DNA of 32,964 bases. Origin: Intoshia linei (Eukaryota > Orthonectida > Rhopaluridae). Positions within the stretch are counted from its first letter, which is position 1. Every line of letters starts with the position of its first letter. Of the stretch, positions 29,422-32,964 are shown piece after piece. The notes below the pieces were generated by a model. The model ran no database searches, had not been told where the DNA came from, and saw only the letters and a program-made list of their open reading frames with translations. Location: assembly GCA_001642005.1 (NCBI GenBank), contig LWCA01000305.1:1-32964 (forward strand), written 5' to 3'. A program made the position numbers and the translations under genes.

Positions 29422-31404
29422 ATGAATTTTCAAGATAACAGAACATCACAACCCATTAATAATAAAAGGAAACACCCCAATGAGAATAATGGTAATGATG
29501 AAAATGGAAATGAAGCTGAGAGTTTTCAATATGTAACCAATCAAAAAACTGAAGAAAAAAATAAAGAAAAAGAAAACGAAATGGAAATGGAAATGGAAAT
29601 GGAAAAAGTAAAGGTGCAAGTAAAACAACTTAAAAACGATATTAATAACAAAAATGAAGAAGATAAAGATGTGAATATTAAAATAAAAAGTATAACAAAC
29701 TTGATAAAAAAAAATATAGATAAAAACACACTTAAACCTATGGAGAGACCAGAAATCTCAATTACTCAATTAATATACTTGTCGTTGCTCATCCGTGGCA
29801 AAGTATACATATTTAATAACTACTCGACGCAAGGACTTCAAATGAAAAAAATATTTGAATGGGTGGACAATCATTACGCTTACTTTAGGTCTGATTATCA
29901 AAAAATGCGTGTGCGTAATTCCATTAGACATACTTTATCAGTAAATCCCATATTCATCAGTTTTAAACCTAAAGTAGATCCACTTTTTAAAGGAAGCAGT
30001 GTTTGGGTGTACGATTCTCTCGCAACATTGCCAATTATCCCAAACAAGGAACTGTTGAGATTTAGACTGAATCATCTAGTAATAGGATCACCATATTTAA
30101 ACAGAAATATTGATAAAGATGGAGTAATTAATACATCTATAGAAAGATCAAATATACCTCAAATGCCAAATATGCCCAATATCTATTTTAACAAAAATGA
30201 ACAAATCGATTCGCGTACTTTTCCAGTGGATCAGAAAATTTTGATTGTAAATAAAACGAATGAAATAAATGATAGAAATAAAATCAATTTTCATCATACC
30301 ATGAAACCTTTTCAAAGATCGACATCCTTAAATATGGATATTATTGCTAATTTAGGCAAAAAGCTACGTCGTTTATCAGAAAATGTCATAAAATGCGGGA
30401 ATAATAGAGATTCTCCAAAAAAAGAAGGTAATCTGTTCAAAATTACAAAATTTGCAATTAGCAAACCTAACATTATAAAAGAAAAAATTGAAACAAAATA
30501 TTATAAAAACGTAAAAAGTCCAAATGAATCCAAAACTGATGAGAAATCAAATGAAATATCAAATAATGTTGCTAGAATCCAAACTAAACCAATTGAAAAT
30601 AAACAGGAAAATTTAGTAAATGTGTCAATTGAACACGTCGATTTTACCGATATAGAAAAATTAGAAAATGATTACAATAAATATATAAAAATATCGATGG
30701 AACCTGTTAAATCGAAAGAATGTAAAAATTCAATGCAAATTGAAAATGAAAAATCAAAATTTGTTAAAATTTCAATAGAGCATGTAAATTCAGAAAAATG
30801 TAACGATTTGAAAAAACCTCAAAGTAACAAAAATAACCAAACTACTTTAGAACAGCATCGAAATAATGGTAAAGAAATTGGAATGATTAAAAATGAAAAT
30901 GAAAATGAGTATGTACATAATAATCGCTGTATTAATAGCAATAAACCTTATGATGACACGAATAATAAAATTAACGATATGAAAATGAAATGTGCCATAA
31001 AATTTGCACAGTATGCAAATTCTACAGATGGTGTTAATAATGAGATTATGCCTTCAACATCAGAAATACCGTCAGTAGCAACATCCATATCTATGCAAGA
31101 TATGGAGAAAAATCAAACAACACAAACAAAACAAACATTTCCTCAAAAAATTTCTATAAATTGTCCAATTAATAAGGACATTGTCATTTACTGTACTTCC
31201 GAGTTTCTTAAATCAAAAGACAATTCAAACAGTATTGAATACAAAGATGCTGATTATATATTCATCAAAAATAAGGATGAAACAGAAAATAAAATTGAGC
31301 ATAAATGCACATGTCACGGTAATATAAAAAAATTTTTAATTTCATTATTTATTGGGAAAAAATGTGACCGAACATTACTAAACATTCTTCTTTACAGAAC
31401 ATAA
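29422..31404 (+). CDS. divergent forkhead protein D, 660 aa, intronless
   Basis: The frame opens at ATG 29422 and ends at TAA 31402-31404. The N-terminus is charged, with an (EM)n run (ENEMEMEMEMEK, 51-62). Residues about 109-200 form a forkhead domain: RPEISITQLIYLSLLIRG (helix 1), TQGLQMKKIFEWVDNHYAYF (helix 2), RVRNSIRHTLSVNPIFISFK (recognition helix 3, with the canonical NSIRHTLS) and SSVWVYD (wing). The family's KPPYSY start is replaced by RPEISI, and the helix 1-2 loop is about 8 residues longer than in FOXA-type domains. The long Asn/Lys-rich tail carries three SIEHV-type repeats (near 401, 424 and 450) and a C-terminal CTCHG..KKC patch. It is expected to be a nuclear DNA-binding regulator. 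Paralogous to forkhead C, 3 kb upstream. AATAAA lies at 31485. Confidence 0.88.
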   Translation: MNFQDNRTSQPINNKRKHPNENNGNDENGNEAESFQYVTNQKTEEKNKEKENEMEMEMEMEKVKVQVKQLKNDINNKNEEDKDVNIKIKSITNLIKKNIDKNTLKPMERPEISITQLIYLSLLIRGKVYIFNNYSTQGLQMKKIFEWVDNHYAYFRSDYQKMRVRNSIRHTLSVNPIFISFKPKVDPLFKGSSVWVYDSLATLPIIPNKELLRFRLNHLVIGSPYLNRNIDKDGVINTSIERSNIPQMPNMPNIYFNKNEQIDSRTFPVDQKILIVNKTNEINDRNKINFHHTMKPFQRSTSLNMDIIANLGKKLRRLSENVIKCGNNRDSPKKEGNLFKITKFAISKPNIIKEKIETKYYKNVKSPNESKTDEKSNEISNNVARIQTKPIENKQENLVNVSIEHVDFTDIEKLENDYNKYIKISMEPVKSKECKNSMQIENEKSKFVKISIEHVNSEKCNDLKKPQSNKNNQTTLEQHRNNGKEIGMIKNENENEYVHNNRCINSNKPYDDTNNKINDMKMKCAIKFAQYANSTDGVNNEIMPSTSEIPSVATSISMQDMEKNQTTQTKQTFPQKISINCPINKDIVIYCTSEFLKSKDNSNSIEYKDADYIFIKNKDETENKIEHKCTCHGNIKKFLISLFIGKKCDRTLLNILLYRT

Positions 31405-32044
31405 AAATCCACTTTTATCAAAATTACTTTTAGATAATTGATATTATTAACCTGTTTAAAAAAAAATGTGGTTTTAGTAACCTTAATAAAATCTAACAAT
31501 AATAAAAAATATAAAAAAAAAACAAATTTTTATCGAATATAAACAAAATATACATTTTATTTTAACTTTTACGTAACCTTGTAGCAACTTTTTAGAAAAT
31601 ATTGAACAAAAATTTATTCAATTTTCACTGAATCTCGGTGTATAATTATCTAATCCAAATTTTTCCAAATCTTTACGGAAAAAATTAATTACTGTCACGT
31701 CGGATAAACAAAAACCACAATTAATGAAAATATCTAATTTTACTAGGGTTGGTAATTTAGCGAATAAATTTTAACTGGTAAATTTTGTAATAATATCAAA
31801 ACTAATTTAATCTCTATAATTTATTTACATTAATATCATTAACATTTATTTTTTGAAATTGTATTTTGAGAATATCAATGCAAAAACATGTGCGAATGTT
31901 CTTCATTGAACTTTAGTAATTATATTACCGTTAGCAGAAAATACACTCTTTGACGCACAGTGGTAGGTTTCAATTTCAAATTGATAATTCACCTAATGAT
32001 AATGTTTTTAATGTTTTTTGTGTTATATCTGTATGAAACTATAA
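31405..32044. other. 3' flank of forkhead D and AT-rich spacer
   Basis: AATAAA lies at 31485-31490. No further gene or shared repeat is seen until R2 sequence begins at about 32045. Confidence 0.35.
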
Positions 32045-32210
32045 ACAAATTATTAATAATTTAGAGATAAAAAACCCGTAGGAATCAATTATATAGATTT
32101 CCGCACATATTTCTTTATTGGGAATGTGTAGACAAATATTATTGGTATTGAATATAATTGTAATTGTAAACAAAAATATTGGTTGATAATATATTAAAAA
32201 TTATTTTTTT
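32045..32210 (+). repeat. R2 short fragment
   Basis: AAAAACCCGTAGGAATCAAT, TATATAGATTTCCGCACATA, TTTCTTTATTGGGAATGTGT and AATATTGGTTGATAATATAT match the middle of R2. Followed by a short ACGATA triplication (32213-32230). Confidence 0.6.
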
Positions 32211-32305
32211 ACGATAACGATAACGATAAATTTAATAAGAGTTAACAGTTCTTTGTTTCTCCTTTTCATTATTTCACCTTTTAACTAATTTTATTATTAT
32301 AGTTA

Positions 32306-32964
32306 TTATATATAGATATTATTATTATTTGTATATATATATATATTATATATTTTAACTAATTGTATCGAATAATCTCCATTAATTATTTCTAATTCAT
32401 TGTAAATAAATTGAATGATAGCATCTACTTTTAATAAGTTCATGTCGGCCTTACTCAATGCCTCGATACCAATCTTAACCGGTTTTAGAATATTAGAAAT
32501 TTGTATAGCTACATCTAAAAATCCATTATTCCACATAAATGATAAGTTTAGATCAATTAAAGCAGTTATTACTGAATCCGATACTTTCAGGAATCGATCC
32601 AACATTGTTATAATACTGTTCCATCTATACTCGTCGGGGTATCCAACAATAAATTCAACTCATGGCCTTTTTTCAATTATGTAAATAATTATTTTTATTT
32701 ATGATATGTAATTTTGTAGTATATTATTTTTTATGGAAGATGATCTAAACACTTTAACAATTTTTCTGATTCCATTTAATGCAACTGATATTGGCAATAA
32801 TTCCGTTCTGTAAGGTATATCTGCATCACTGTCACTGTCGAAACTCAAATCAGTATCTGATTGTACGTAAACATCTTCCGAATCACTAGAATATAATACA
32901 GATATAACAGCAAGGTGTATTGCATGATTATAACATTGTTGATGTAAAATTCCGGAAATTCTTC
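32306..32964 (-). pseudogene. hAT transposase (ZBED-type), decayed, continues beyond window
   Basis: Minus-strand reading from the window edge gives QQCYNHAIHLAVISVLY, matching the C(F/Y)AHGIHLAVxDVLY block of ZBED-like hAT transposases. An acidic stretch SDSEDVYVQSDTDLSFDSDS and VALNGIRKIVKVFRSS follow, with a stop near 32700. After a frame change it resumes RWNSIITMLDRFLKVSDSVI, then ISNILKPVKIGIEALSKAD and NLLKVDAIIQFIYNEL (family: TRWNSxxxMLxRFL..L..LKPVxxAxExLCxxxANLLxADxAxxFLxxEL). At least one frameshift/insertion around 32640-32690 breaks the frame. The 5' half, with the BED finger, would lie beyond 32964. Confidence 0.75.

Noticed and set aside
29446-29729. Minus-strand Phe-rich frames at the 5' end of forkhead D
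   Set aside because: Antisense of the Lys/Glu/Met-rich N-terminus.
32415-32684. Plus-strand 89-codon frame
   Set aside because: Antisense to the hAT transposase remnant, which gives recognisable family motifs on the minus strand.
1-32964. tRNA, rRNA, CRISPR or bacterial operon features
   Set aside because: No cloverleaf-capable GC-rich segment, rRNA block or regular direct-repeat/spacer array was seen; gene structure is eukaryotic throughout.

Overview
This is AT-rich nuclear DNA from an animal. The evidence is spliced genes with GT-AG (and one probable GC-AG) introns, and animal-type products: mitoribosomal protein S24, a secreted MAM-domain protein, a Rho-family GTPase, cytosolic poly(A)-binding protein, a membrane-anchored short-chain dehydrogenase, MINPP1-like histidine phosphatases and forkhead factors. 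The introns are extremely short, with many at 36-39 bp. That suggests a lineage with reduced introns; an orthonectid- or dicyemid-like parasite is my guess, but the sequence does not prove it.

Layout. 1-2620: an inverted minisatellite, transposon pieces, and two plus-strand exons of a G-patch (ZGPAT-like) gene. 2879-3590: a complete four-exon Rho-type GTPase. 3900-7590: a graveyard of nested repeats, Tc1 and hAT remnants. 7752-9583: two tightly packed minus-strand genes, MRPS24 followed 60 bp later by an SDR. 10125-10640: a dead hAT transposase. 11591-13450: minus-strand PABP. 14150-15390: interspersed repeat R2. 15713-16699: a His/Asn/Tyr-rich protein (minus). 16993-18900: repeats R1 and R2. 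19150-19890: a MAM-domain secreted protein (minus). 21000-21443 and 23636-23966: the 3' ends of two MINPP1-like paralogues (minus), with no convincing 5' exons. 24787-26364 and 29422-31404: two intronless, divergent forkhead genes on the plus strand, separated by a MITE field. 32306-32964: a decayed hAT transposase running off the window.

Two interspersed repeat families recur. R1 has a 3' end with a hairpin followed by CTAG and a T, which looks like a Helitron terminus (8 copies). R2 is an unclassified element of about 1.2 kb built from degenerate units of about 105-138 bp, with an ACACACAAACA-type tail (about 10 copies or fragments, in both orientations).

The most interesting biology is the forkhead pair. 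Both carry an altered forkhead domain; one keeps the canonical NSIRHTLS recognition helix, and its neighbour has replaced those residues. The MINPP1-like pair lacks the usual HAE acid, the Rho GTPase seems to lack the alpha-4 segment, and the PABP has a degraded MLLE domain. All calls were made by eye, without database searches.
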